Below, piece after piece: positions 1 to 6,211 of a stretch of 8,276 bases of DNA. Location: assembly GCA_031273965.1 (NCBI GenBank), contig JAISQX010000076.1, forward strand, positions 1 through 8,276. Reading direction: 5' to 3'. Each line of letters begins with the position of its first letter. The first letter of the stretch is position 1. Both the position numbers and the translations under genes were made by a program. The notes below the pieces were generated by a model, which worked only from the letters and a program-made list of their open reading frames with translations, had not been told where the DNA came from and searched no databases. This DNA comes from Clostridiales bacterium. GTDB taxonomy: Bacteria > Bacillota > Clostridia > Christensenellales > JAISNN01.

Positions 1-109
1 TGTTCCTCGCCGCATAAATGTACTTCGCCATTTTCGGGTTCCATTTCGGAGTTTGGTGTCCGAAATGCACGCCTGCTTCGAGCAGTTGCTTCATACTGAT
101 TACTGACAT
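1..109 (-). CDS. rpsB: 30S ribosomal protein S2, N-terminal part (cut by window edge)
   Basis: Translating the minus strand from the ATG at 109 gives 36 codons beginning MSVISMKQLLEAGVHFGHQT, followed by a WNPKMAKYIYAARN-like stretch. This is the highly conserved N-terminus of ribosomal protein S2 (the VISMKQLLEAGVHFGHQ and WNPKM..YI blocks). S2 is a protein of the small ribosomal subunit and is needed late in its assembly. The rest of the gene (about 200 more residues are expected) lies beyond position 1. A GGAGG site at 120-124 stands 10 nt before the ATG, and a sigma-A-like promoter at 239-267 points into it. It follows recG on the same strand after 255 nt but appears to have its own promoter. 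In many bacteria rpsB is followed by tsf; that cannot be checked here. Confidence 0.95.
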   Translation of the reverse strand, partial: MSVISMKQLLEAGVHFGHQTPKWNPKMAKYIYAARN

Positions 110-126
110 AAATAAAAAACCTCCAT
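100..126 (-). other. Possible 8-codon leader ORF overlapping the rpsB start
   Basis: On the minus strand an ATG at 126-124 opens a frame encoding MEVFYLCQ and ending in TAA at 102-100. It has its own strong Shine-Dalgarno, GGGAGG at 136-141, 9 nt before the ATG. The frame contains the rpsB ribosome binding site and overlaps the first 10 nt of rpsB in another frame. Such an arrangement could couple rpsB translation to the leader frame, but it could also be chance: the ATG arises from the sequence just before the rpsB GGAGG. What is seen is the ORF and its SD; translation is inference. Confidence 0.35.
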
Positions 127-135
127 GTTTTTATA

Positions 136-219
136 CCTCCCAAGCCGAATAACGTTTTCAATCCAAAAACCGCCGTTACAAATAAAACATAAAGCAAAAA
201 GTAACGATCATCGGCAAGG
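136..219 (-). promoter_or_regulatory. Candidate structured rpsB mRNA leader
   Basis: The minus-strand transcript between the promoter and rpsB can fold into two nested stems. The inner stem is CGUUAC (206-201) with GUAACG (179-174), six perfect pairs around a U-rich 21-nt loop. The outer stem is CCUUGCCGA (219-211) with UCGGCUUGG (148-140), five pairs plus two pairs separated by a 2x2 U-U internal loop. The outer stem would take up the first two Gs of the upstream GGGAGG site. Many ribosomal protein operons are autoregulated through leader structures, so this is a reasonable candidate for S2 feedback, but I cannot match it to a known RNA family. Confidence 0.35.
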
Positions 220-238
220 TGCGTAATATTTTCAAATA

Positions 239-267
239 ATTCTAACACTTTTCCCAAAAAAAATCAA
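239..267 (-). promoter_or_regulatory. Sigma-A-like promoter of rpsB
   Basis: On the minus strand TTGATT (267-262) is followed after exactly 17 nt by TAGAAT (244-239), with a TG one base upstream of the -10 (extended -10 element). Transcription should start near 232, giving a leader of about 120 nt before the rpsB ATG. It lies just beyond the recG stop, so rpsB need not depend on read-through from the recG operon. Confidence 0.75.
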
Positions 268-364
268 CCGAATGATACGTCTTTTTTATTTATTTTTGGT
301 TATATTTCCTAAAATGCCGCGTTTATAAAGAACGCTCCGCTCCGGTTTTACGATTTTGTCCGCG

Positions 365-2416
365 TTACATAAAGACTGAATCCTTGATGATATTATAATA
401 CTTCGTATAGTTTATTTCCCTCAGCGCCCTTACCGTCTCCTCGTTTATCTTTATTCCGTCGGCTATCAGCTTGGCTTCGGCAATCAAATCCTTGTCGATT
501 TCTATGATATAAGCGTTTAAATTTTCAAAGCTTCCCGCTTGGCGCGTTCCCAAAAAGTTTCCGCCGCCGCGCATATTAAAATCGCATTCCGCGACGGCAA
601 ATCCGTCGCCGTGCTTCAAAAGCGCCTCAAGCCTTGCGTTGTCCGTTTTTGTCGTGTGCAAAAAGCAATATGATTTTTTATCGCCCCGCCCGACTCTGCC
701 CCTCAGTTGATGAAGAGTCGCGAGTCCGTAATTATCCGCGTTGATAACCGCCATAATACCGGCGTTCCCCACGTCGATACCGACCTCTATAACGGTGGTT
801 CCGATTATCACGTCGGTTTCGCCGTCTTTGAAACTTCTCATCACGCGCTCTCTTTCCGCCGCGGAAATCTTTCCGTGCAAAACCGCCGTCCTTACATCCT
901 TAAATATTCCCTCTTTTAACTCTTTATACAGACTTTTTACCGTATCGGTCTCTATTCCCTCCACATCCTCTATCCTCGGCGCGACTATGTAGGATTGAAC
1001 GCTTTCCTTAGCCTTTAATCTTATATAATTGAACATATCGTCTTTTTTACTTTCCGGGACAATACGCGTAATAATCATCTCGTCTATTTTTCGTCTTCTT
1101 TCAATAGTTGACACATCCAATTCGCCCATAAACGCAAGCGACAACGCGCGCGGAATCGGCGTCGCGCTCAAGCTTAAAACGTCGGCGTTTTCCGCTTTTT
1201 CTTTAAGCGCGTTTTTCTCGCCGACACCGAATCTTTGCTGCTCGTCTATAATAATCAAACCGAGATTTTTGTATACCGTACCCTTGGAAAAGAGCGAATG
1301 TGTTCCCACGACGATATCCGCGGCTCCGTTTTGTATTTCGCTCTCGACGCGGCGCCGCTCTTTGGCATCCAAAGCGGCGCTCAAAAAACTTATGTTTATG
1401 TTAAAATCCGAAAATATTTTTTTTGTGAACTCAAAATGCTGACGCGCAAGCAACTCGGTAGGCGCCAAAAACGCGCATTGAACACCGGATTTAACCGCAT
1501 AAAAAGCCGCGCCTAACGCCACCGCCGTTTTTCCGGAGCCAACGTCTCCCATCAAGAGTCGGTTCATATATTTTTTCCCCGCCATATCTTCGAGGATTTC
1601 GTCAAGCGCACGCCTTTGCGACGCGGTTAAGTCGAAAGGAAGAGCCGAAACATACTCGCCCGCTATACTTTTATCCGCCGCATATTCGTCGCGTCGTAAA
1701 TTTTCGCGAGCTTTTAGCGTCTTATATGTAAAAATCAATCCGGTAAAATCTTCCACGGCTATCCGTCTTTGTGCGGCGCAAGCATTCTCGACGCTTTCCG
1801 GAGCATGCGCTTTTAAGTAAGCGTCCGCGCACTTCATGAGCGGAACATACGCGCCGTCCTCATGTATCGCGTCGGCGCGCAAATAAGACGAGTATTCCGA
1901 AATATGCGTCGAATTGTAATACTCAAGAGCGTTTTTGATAAAATTTCTCATAATTCCCTGAGGAATAAGCCCTTTAGTGCGATAAATAGGCATTATTCCC
2001 GTAAGAGCTTTCGGCGCCGCATCGTTCTCGAACATGGGATTGGAAAGCAAAAGGCTCTCTTTATATTCCGTAATCTTTCCAAAAAAGCGAAACAACTCGT
2101 CTTTTACCAGCTTTTCCTTTATATACGGGCGGTTGAACCAAACCGCGGTAAGTTTCGTCACGTTTTCGTCCTTGCCGTCTCGTATATCCAAAACGGCTTT
2201 GACCGTTTTCTTTTTTGGATTATATTCCGCTTTTGTTACTCTTGCTCTAAAAAAAACAAACTGCCCCGCCTTGAAGCTGTCAGCGGAGCCGAATACTTTA
2301 AAATCAATATATTTTGAAGGCAAAAAATTTACAAGATCCTCGACAAAAAAAATCCCCAATAAATTGAGCTTTTGAAGATAAGCCTTGCCTATGCCTTTGA
2401 TGTCGGTAAGCTGCAT
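365..2416 (-). CDS. recG: ATP-dependent DNA helicase RecG
   Basis: RecG is a superfamily 2 double-stranded DNA translocase that reverses stalled replication forks and processes branched recombination intermediates. The 683-residue product has the family's usual length. An N-terminal helical/wedge region with OB fold (about 1-200) is followed by the two helicase domains. Visible motifs are Walker A GDVGSGKT (290-297), motif II DEQQRFGV (391-398, where many RecG proteins have DEQH), SATPIPRAL (417-424), GTTVIEVGIDV (539-549), the arginine-finger motif QLRGRVGRG (570-578) and the TRG region RGGGNFLGTRQAG (616-628, where RGPGEFLGTRQSG is common). I chose the ATG at 2416 because similarity begins there (MQLTDIKGIG) and a GGAGG lies 12 nt upstream (2429-2433). 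The open frame extends to 2524, but those extra 36 codons overlap fakA and look unlike RecG. It lies 53 nt after fakA, so co-transcription is likely. Confidence 0.96.
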   Translation of the reverse strand: MQLTDIKGIGKAYLQKLNLLGIFFVEDLVNFLPSKYIDFKVFGSADSFKAGQFVFFRARVTKAEYNPKKKTVKAVLDIRDGKDENVTKLTAVWFNRPYIKEKLVKDELFRFFGKITEYKESLLLSNPMFENDAAPKALTGIMPIYRTKGLIPQGIMRNFIKNALEYYNSTHISEYSSYLRADAIHEDGAYVPLMKCADAYLKAHAPESVENACAAQRRIAVEDFTGLIFTYKTLKARENLRRDEYAADKSIAGEYVSALPFDLTASQRRALDEILEDMAGKKYMNRLLMGDVGSGKTAVALGAAFYAVKSGVQCAFLAPTELLARQHFEFTKKIFSDFNINISFLSAALDAKERRRVESEIQNGAADIVVGTHSLFSKGTVYKNLGLIIIDEQQRFGVGEKNALKEKAENADVLSLSATPIPRALSLAFMGELDVSTIERRRKIDEMIITRIVPESKKDDMFNYIRLKAKESVQSYIVAPRIEDVEGIETDTVKSLYKELKEGIFKDVRTAVLHGKISAAERERVMRSFKDGETDVIIGTTVIEVGIDVGNAGIMAVINADNYGLATLHQLRGRVGRGDKKSYCFLHTTKTDNARLEALLKHGDGFAVAECDFNMRGGGNFLGTRQAGSFENLNAYIIEIDKDLIAEAKLIADGIKINEETVRALREINYTKYYNIIKDSVFM

Positions 2417-2469
2417 CTTATGAGCCGTCCTCCGGTATTCAAGCGTTCCGGTCAAAACACGAAATCTTT

Positions 2470-4104
2470 TTATTCCACGCTTATATAATAATAGTAATGC
2501 GGCTGTCCCCCGTTCGCCGTGCAAATCTCAAGATTCGGGAAAGCCTCTTGCAGAGCGATCAAATCAGCCGCCGCCGCCTCGTCGGTCATCCCGTTTCCAT
2601 AAAAGAGAGTGACGACTTCGGACTTTTCGTCGATAAGCTTTTCTATGGTTTTTTTAACGACGCTCAATATGCTTTTATCCTTTGCCGTTATTCCCTTAGA
2701 CGTTATGCCTATGATGTCGCCGACCTTTAATTTGAATCCGTCTATGGAAGTGTTTTTTACGGCGTAAGTAACCTGCCCCGCCTTTACCTTTTTCATCGCC
2801 TGCGTCATCGCAAGTTGGTTTTCCTCTATGGTGCGCTCAGGAGAAAACGCCATAAGCGCGGCAAGCCCTTCGGATATATTTGTCGTCGGGACGACTATAA
2901 CGCGTTTTTCGGCAAGCTCCTTTGAGTGCTCCGCGGCAAGAACTATATTTTTATTGTTCGGAAGTATTATTACGCTGTCGGCGTTCACGGTATTTATTGC
3001 TCCGGAAAAATCCTTTACGCTGGGATTCATCGTCTGCCCGCCCTCTATAACGCGGTCTACCCCGTAATCCTTAAAAATCGCCTCAAGCCCCGCTCCGCCG
3101 GAAACGGAAATAATTCCTATCGGCTTCTTTTCGCTCATCAATTTCTCTTTTAACGCTCTGTTTTGCTGCAGCATATTCTCGATTTTTATCTTATCTATCT
3201 CTCCAAGCCTAAGCGCGTATCCTAACGCCTGATCGGGGTTGTTTGTGTGAACGTGTACTTTGACCAGATAGATATCGCCGATAACTATCGTGCTGTCGCC
3301 GATTTCACAAAGCTCGTCGCGAAACTTATCTATATCCGATTCCGTCGTTTTAGGAAAGATATTTGTAACAAAAAATTCCGTGCAATACGCGTATTTAATA
3401 TCGTCGAGATCGTGAATATCCGCATAAGGCGCGTCGACCTTCTCGTTTTCGCTTCTTTGCTCTTCCTCGTTCAAAACCGGAATTTCTATTCCCGCCATTA
3501 CGTTATAGAAACCGCGTATTACATATATAAGACCTTTGCCGCCGGAGTCGACGACCCCTGCTTTTTTAAGTACGGGAAGCATTTCGGGAGTTTCTTTCAA
3601 TACCTCTTCCGCCCGATTTATAAGTAACTGCATGAATACGAGAAAATCCTGATTTTTTGCCGCCGCGCCTTCGGAAAACTCCGCCGTCATTCTTATGACC
3701 GTAAGGATTGTTCCCTCTTTCGGCTTGGTTACGGCGTTGTAAGCTATTTCCGTTCCGCGCTTTAGAGCCGCCGAAAAGACCTTTGTGTTTAGTTCTTTGG
3801 AATTGATTACGACTTCGCAAAAACCCTTAAGTATTTGAGAAAGTATGACGCCGGAATTTCCTCTGGCTCCCTTAAGCGACCCCTTTAGAACGGCTCTTGC
3901 AAGACTTACTAAATCGTCTTGATTTTCCGCCTCATTTAGCTCGCGCAACGCCGCTTGCATTGTCAACGACATGTTCGTTCCGGTATCGCCGTCCGGCACC
4001 GGAAAAACATTAAGCGTATCGACGGCTTCCCTATGATTCGCCAAAAGCTGAGCGCCTCCGATAATCATCTCCTTGAATAATTTTGCATCTATATTTTTTA
4101 ACAT
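2470..4104 (-). CDS. fakA: Fatty acid kinase, ATP-binding subunit FakA (DAK2/DegV-like, YloV family)
   Basis: FakA phosphorylates fatty acids presented by FakB (DegV-family) proteins to acyl-phosphate, feeding exogenous fatty acids into phospholipid synthesis in the cytoplasm. The 544-residue length fits the family. The N-terminal DhaL-type kinase domain (about 1-200) carries NVFPVPDGDTGTNM, with D38 and D40 as the expected Mg-ATP ligands, and the GARGNSG loop (79-85). The middle domain has C241 in YCTEFF and H284/H286 in VKVHVHTNNP, which match the zinc-site residues known from FakA. The C-terminal domain (about 315-544) ends in the typical NGGQPHYYYYISVE. It starts 30 nt after the Asp23-family gene and precedes recG, as in the Bacillus yloU-yloV-recG region. 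No FakB is present here; FakB is usually encoded elsewhere. An older description of this family is DAK2-domain or dihydroxyacetone-kinase-like protein; it is not a dihydroxyacetone kinase. Confidence 0.93.
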   Translation of the reverse strand: MLKNIDAKLFKEMIIGGAQLLANHREAVDTLNVFPVPDGDTGTNMSLTMQAALRELNEAENQDDLVSLARAVLKGSLKGARGNSGVILSQILKGFCEVVINSKELNTKVFSAALKRGTEIAYNAVTKPKEGTILTVIRMTAEFSEGAAAKNQDFLVFMQLLINRAEEVLKETPEMLPVLKKAGVVDSGGKGLIYVIRGFYNVMAGIEIPVLNEEEQRSENEKVDAPYADIHDLDDIKYAYCTEFFVTNIFPKTTESDIDKFRDELCEIGDSTIVIGDIYLVKVHVHTNNPDQALGYALRLGEIDKIKIENMLQQNRALKEKLMSEKKPIGIISVSGGAGLEAIFKDYGVDRVIEGGQTMNPSVKDFSGAINTVNADSVIILPNNKNIVLAAEHSKELAEKRVIVVPTTNISEGLAALMAFSPERTIEENQLAMTQAMKKVKAGQVTYAVKNTSIDGFKLKVGDIIGITSKGITAKDKSILSVVKKTIEKLIDEKSEVVTLFYGNGMTDEAAAADLIALQEAFPNLEICTANGGQPHYYYYISVE

Positions 4105-4134
4105 AATTTTTTTAATTCTCCGAAACTCGGCTTA

Positions 4135-4485
4135 TTATATTCTGTACCCGACTATGTTTATATCCACCGATTTTACCCTCATTCCTGTGAAGCTTTCCAC
4201 GCTGTACGCGACGGCTCGCCTCAATGATTCGGTAACGGCGTCAACGTTTATGTCTTGTTTTATGGTGACGTACACGCTTAAATATATTCTGTTGTCGGAC
4301 GTTATTACGCGGATTCCCTTACCGTATTTTTTTTTATTAAAAAGGTCGGCTATAATATCGCTGAAGCGATTGGAAATAAGTTCCGCAACGCCGTAGCATT
4401 CGGACGCCGCATGAGCCGCAACCATCGCGACGGCATCGTCGGATATAGTAATTCTTCCGTAAATATTCGATGTCGCTAAAGCCAT
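4135..4485 (-). CDS. Asp23/Gls24 family envelope stress response protein (YloU-like)
   Basis: The 116-residue product (from the ATG at 4485) has the Asp23/Gls24 family pattern: an opening NIYGRITISDDAVAMVAAHAA, a CYGVAEL segment, and a later block with LSVYVTIKQDINV and a closing VKSVDINIVGYRI. It has no signal peptide or membrane segment. Members are small cytoplasmic proteins linked to cell envelope homeostasis; their molecular role is poorly defined. The open frame reaches back to 4569, but GGGAGGG at 4489-4495 directly precedes the 4485 ATG, and the family's similarity begins here. The spacing is rather short (3-4 nt). It is the first gene of the cluster with fakA and recG and is divergent from rpmB, exactly as yloU is in Bacillus. 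The pairing with fakA is widespread in Firmicutes and suggests a membrane-lipid connection, though that is inference. Confidence 0.9.
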   Translation of the reverse strand: MALATSNIYGRITISDDAVAMVAAHAASECYGVAELISNRFSDIIADLFNKKKYGKGIRVITSDNRIYLSVYVTIKQDINVDAVTESLRRAVAYSVESFTGMRVKSVDINIVGYRI

Positions 4486-4530
4486 ATTCCCTCCCTTTAA
4501 AAATACCGTAGCGGTTGATTGTTGTTGATT

Positions 4531-4536
4531 ATTATA
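4531..4536 (-). promoter_or_regulatory. Perfect -10 box (TATAAT), second candidate promoter for the Asp23-fakA-recG operon
   Basis: The minus strand reads TATAAT at 4536-4531, a perfect -10 match 45 nt before the start codon. No good -35 lies at standard spacing: TTGCTT is only 14 nt upstream and the 16- to 18-nt alternatives are poor. It may be a real start with a weak -35, or chance in AT-rich sequence. Confidence 0.3.
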
Positions 4537-4600
4537 AAAGACCGCATCGAAAGCAAAGAACCGCCTCAAGCGAACTTGCTCCGGACTCCGACTTAATCGC

Positions 4601-4628
4601 AGTATAGATTATTTTACAATAACGTAAA
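4601..4628 (-). promoter_or_regulatory. Candidate promoter of the Asp23-fakA-recG operon
   Basis: On the minus strand TTTACG (4628-4623; four of six matches to TTGACA) is followed after 16 nt by TATACT (4606-4601). This would give a leader of about 110 nt. The -35 lies inside the TTTTAC/GTAAAA inverted repeat at 4612-4629. The perfect TATAAT nearer the gene is a competing choice, so the start of this operon is uncertain. Confidence 0.4.
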
Positions 4629-4668
4629 AAAAAATGCAAGCAATTTTATAAATTGTATCGTAAATCCC

Positions 4669-4697
4669 TTGCTTTTATTTGATAATAATGATAAAAT
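4669..4697 (+). promoter_or_regulatory. Sigma-A-like promoter of rpmB
   Basis: TTGCTT (4669-4674) is followed after exactly 17 nt by TAAAAT (4692-4697), with TG one base upstream of the -10 (4689-4690), an extended -10. Transcription should start near 4704, leaving a leader of about 50 nt before the rpmB ATG. Confidence 0.75.
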
Positions 4698-4754
4698 AAT
4701 TCAGATAATTTATTTAAAGTGTGAAAATTCGCAAAAAAAACGGAGGAAATAATT

Positions 4755-4937
4755 ATGTCAAGGATATGCAGCATTTGTGAAAAAGGACAGATGAGCGGGA
4801 ATAAAGTAAGCCACAGCAATAGAAAATCCAGAAGAATTTGGAATGTCAATCTCCAAAAAGTCAGAGTAAAAGGCACCAACGGCAGAGTCTATGTCTGTAC
4901 AAATTGCTTAAAAAGCGGTCGCGTCGAAAGAGCTTAA
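4755..4937 (+). CDS. rpmB: 50S ribosomal protein L28
   Basis: The 60-residue product is a complete bacterial L28, a basic protein of the large ribosomal subunit. Diagnostic features are the opening CSICEKG, the GNKVSHSNRKSRRIWNVNLQ core, and the closing VCTNCLKSGRVERA. Two CxxC pairs (C5/C8 and C48/C51) can bind zinc, marking the zinc-containing (C+) form. Many bacteria have cysteine-free paralogues used during zinc starvation; none is seen here. GGAGG at 4742-4746 lies 8 nt before the ATG. It is transcribed alone, divergently from the Asp23-fakA-recG cluster, which is the standard Firmicute arrangement, and ends in a strong hairpin terminator. Confidence 0.97.
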   Translation: MSRICSICEKGQMSGNKVSHSNRKSRRIWNVNLQKVRVKGTNGRVYVCTNCLKSGRVERA

Positions 4938-4966
4938 TTACCGGCAAATTTAAACTTAAATCCATC

Positions 4967-5063
4967 AACGAACAATAAAGTAACCGAGTGCTTCCCACAA
5001 AATATCCGGCTTTTCCGTAAAGCAAAGCCGCTTATATCTCGGTTATCGTATTGTTCGTTTTTT
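4967..5063 (+). terminator. Large compound hairpin terminator of rpmB
   Basis: A nested palindrome begins 29 nt after the rpmB stop. The outer stem is AACGAACAATA (4967-4977) with TATTGTTCGTT (5049-5059), 11 perfect pairs. After a 3x3 internal loop comes TAACCGAG (4981-4988) with CTCGGTTA (5038-5045), 8 perfect pairs. Inside is CGGCTTT (5007-5013) with AAAGCCG (5024-5030). A run of six T (5058-5063) closes the right arm, as in a Rho-independent terminator for plus-strand transcription. The minus-strand reading has no T run, so it serves rpmB rather than the converging transporter gene. It is unusually large for a terminator. Confidence 0.75.
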
Positions 5064-5179
5064 GTTGCCCTCTTTTGAGATTAAATACGAAATTCTGCGG
5101 AGACGGTTTTTGTGTCTATAAAGGCAAATAGCGGCGGAGCTCAAGTTAGAGAATATAAAAAGCCGGCTTACGCGCAAGT

Positions 5180-6064
5180 CTAATCAGACGTTATAAACGG
5201 ATTGACGTGCACGGTACAATGTTTTATCATCGGGAAGTTGCTTTCCAAATTATCGTGCACGGCGGTTGCGACGTCGTGAGCTTCGACAAAGCGCATATCG
5301 GCGTCGACGCTTATCTCTATGTCGGCATACACGCGCTCGCCAAAGCGGCGCGTCTTTAGGCTGTCGATGATTATAACCTTTTCATTAACGAGAATGTTTT
5401 CTCTCAATTTGTTTTCAAAGTCCTCTCCGCAGGCTTCGTCCGTTATCTTTTTTACCGAATCGACAAAAATTTTTACGGCGGTTTTTATTATCAGCAAGCA
5501 TATAACCGCGCCCGCTATAGCGTCAAGCTGTACAAAGCCTAAAATCGCGCCCAAAATCCCGATAAAGCTGCCTACCGACGACAACGCGTCCGAGCGATGA
5601 TGCCACGCGTCCGCCCGTAACGCGCCTGAATTTACGGCTTTTGCCGTATGCATAGTATAGTGATACAAAGCCTCTTTTACGACTATAGAAACGACGGCGG
5701 CGGCAAGCGCAAGGTTTCCCGGCACGGTAAAATCAGAATAGCTCTTTATAAGTCCAAAAATCGCGGAATAACCTATACCCGCCCCCGTAACAAAGAGCAA
5801 TACGGATAAAATTATCGCCGCTATACATTCAAAGCGTTCATGCCCGTACTGATGATTGGCGTCGGATTTTTTACCGGATATTCTTACGCCCATTATCACA
5901 ATCAACGTGCTCACCACGTCGGACGCCGTATGCGCCGCATCCGAAAGCATAGCCAAAGAGCCGGCAAATATGCCGGCCATAAATTTGAACGCCGTAAGCG
6001 CCGCGTTTACCGCAATAGACACTACGGAAACCTTTATCGCCTTTTGTATATTTTTGTCCTGCAT
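5180..6064 (-). CDS. Cation diffusion facilitator (CDF) family transporter
   Basis: CDF proteins are dimeric membrane antiporters that export divalent metals in exchange for protons. The 294 residues fit the family. Six membrane segments are apparent (about 10-34, 38-60, 81-105, 118-137, 155-176, 180-206), followed by a cytoplasmic metal-binding domain (about 207-294) ending in HCTVHVNPF. The transport site is clear: SDAAHTASD in segment 2 gives H45 and D49, and HHRSD in segment 5 gives H155 and D159. That is an H-D-H-D set, which in characterised CDFs is typical of zinc transporters, whereas manganese types usually carry D or N at the first position. Zinc is therefore the best guess, not proven. 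The GAGG at 6073-6076 lies 8 nt before the ATG. It sits 147 nt downstream of the SipL-like gene on the same strand and converges on rpmB. Confidence 0.93.
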   Translation of the reverse strand: MQDKNIQKAIKVSVVSIAVNAALTAFKFMAGIFAGSLAMLSDAAHTASDVVSTLIVIMGVRISGKKSDANHQYGHERFECIAAIILSVLLFVTGAGIGYSAIFGLIKSYSDFTVPGNLALAAAVVSIVVKEALYHYTMHTAKAVNSGALRADAWHHRSDALSSVGSFIGILGAILGFVQLDAIAGAVICLLIIKTAVKIFVDSVKKITDEACGEDFENKLRENILVNEKVIIIDSLKTRRFGERVYADIEISVDADMRFVEAHDVATAVHDNLESNFPMIKHCTVHVNPFITSD

Positions 6065-6155
6065 TTTTTCCGCCTCTTTTGTCTTAGAATTACGACGTGC
6101 CCGTAAATTAAAAATTACGCGCGCATGCCGATTATTTTTTTTGCAAAACGGTTAT

Positions 6156-6198
6156 TTGCGAAAGAATACTCATATTTTTGAAGAATATTCTTTCGCAA
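6156..6198. repeat. 13-bp perfect inverted repeat between the SipL-like and CDF genes
   Basis: TTGCGAAAGAATA (6156-6168) and TATTCTTTCGCAA (6186-6198) are perfect reverse complements around a 17-nt loop, itself containing TCA/TGA. The repeat begins 13 nt after the SipL-like stop and probably marks its 3' end. No T run follows on the minus strand (AAATAACCG follows instead), so it is not a standard Rho-independent terminator and may act as an mRNA 3' stabiliser or partial terminator. A second hairpin, GCAAA (6159-6155) with TTTGC (6147-6143) in the minus-strand transcript, overlaps its arm and excludes it. Confidence 0.7.
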
Positions 6199-6211
6199 GT
6201 CCGTTTATATA

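Noticed and set aside
319..335. GCGTT/AACGC hairpin after recG as a terminator
   Set aside because: Only five pairs, followed by GGCATTTTAGG rather than a T run, so it is not convincing; recG may read through toward rpsB.
1029..1442. 137-codon plus-strand open frame (and others opposite recG, fakA and the CDF gene)
   Set aside because: They lie antisense inside strongly conserved genes, have no ribosome binding site, and show no recognisable protein family.
2417..2524. 36-codon N-terminal extension of recG
   Set aside because: It overlaps the fakA 3' end, shows no RecG-like sequence, and a GGAGG site precedes the internal ATG at 2416, where family similarity begins.
4486..4569. 28-codon N-terminal extension of the Asp23-family protein
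   Set aside because: GGGAGGG lies directly before the ATG at 4485, the family's similarity starts there, and the extension contains the perfect TATAAT -10 box.
5157..5169. AAGCCGGCTT followed by T run on the minus strand as terminator of the CDF gene
   Set aside because: The dyad has no room for a loop; at best a 3-bp stem with a CCGG loop can form, too weak to call.
6065..6155. Metal-sensing riboswitch upstream of the CDF gene
   Set aside because: I could not find conserved core elements of the NiCo or yybP-ykoY families in this short segment.
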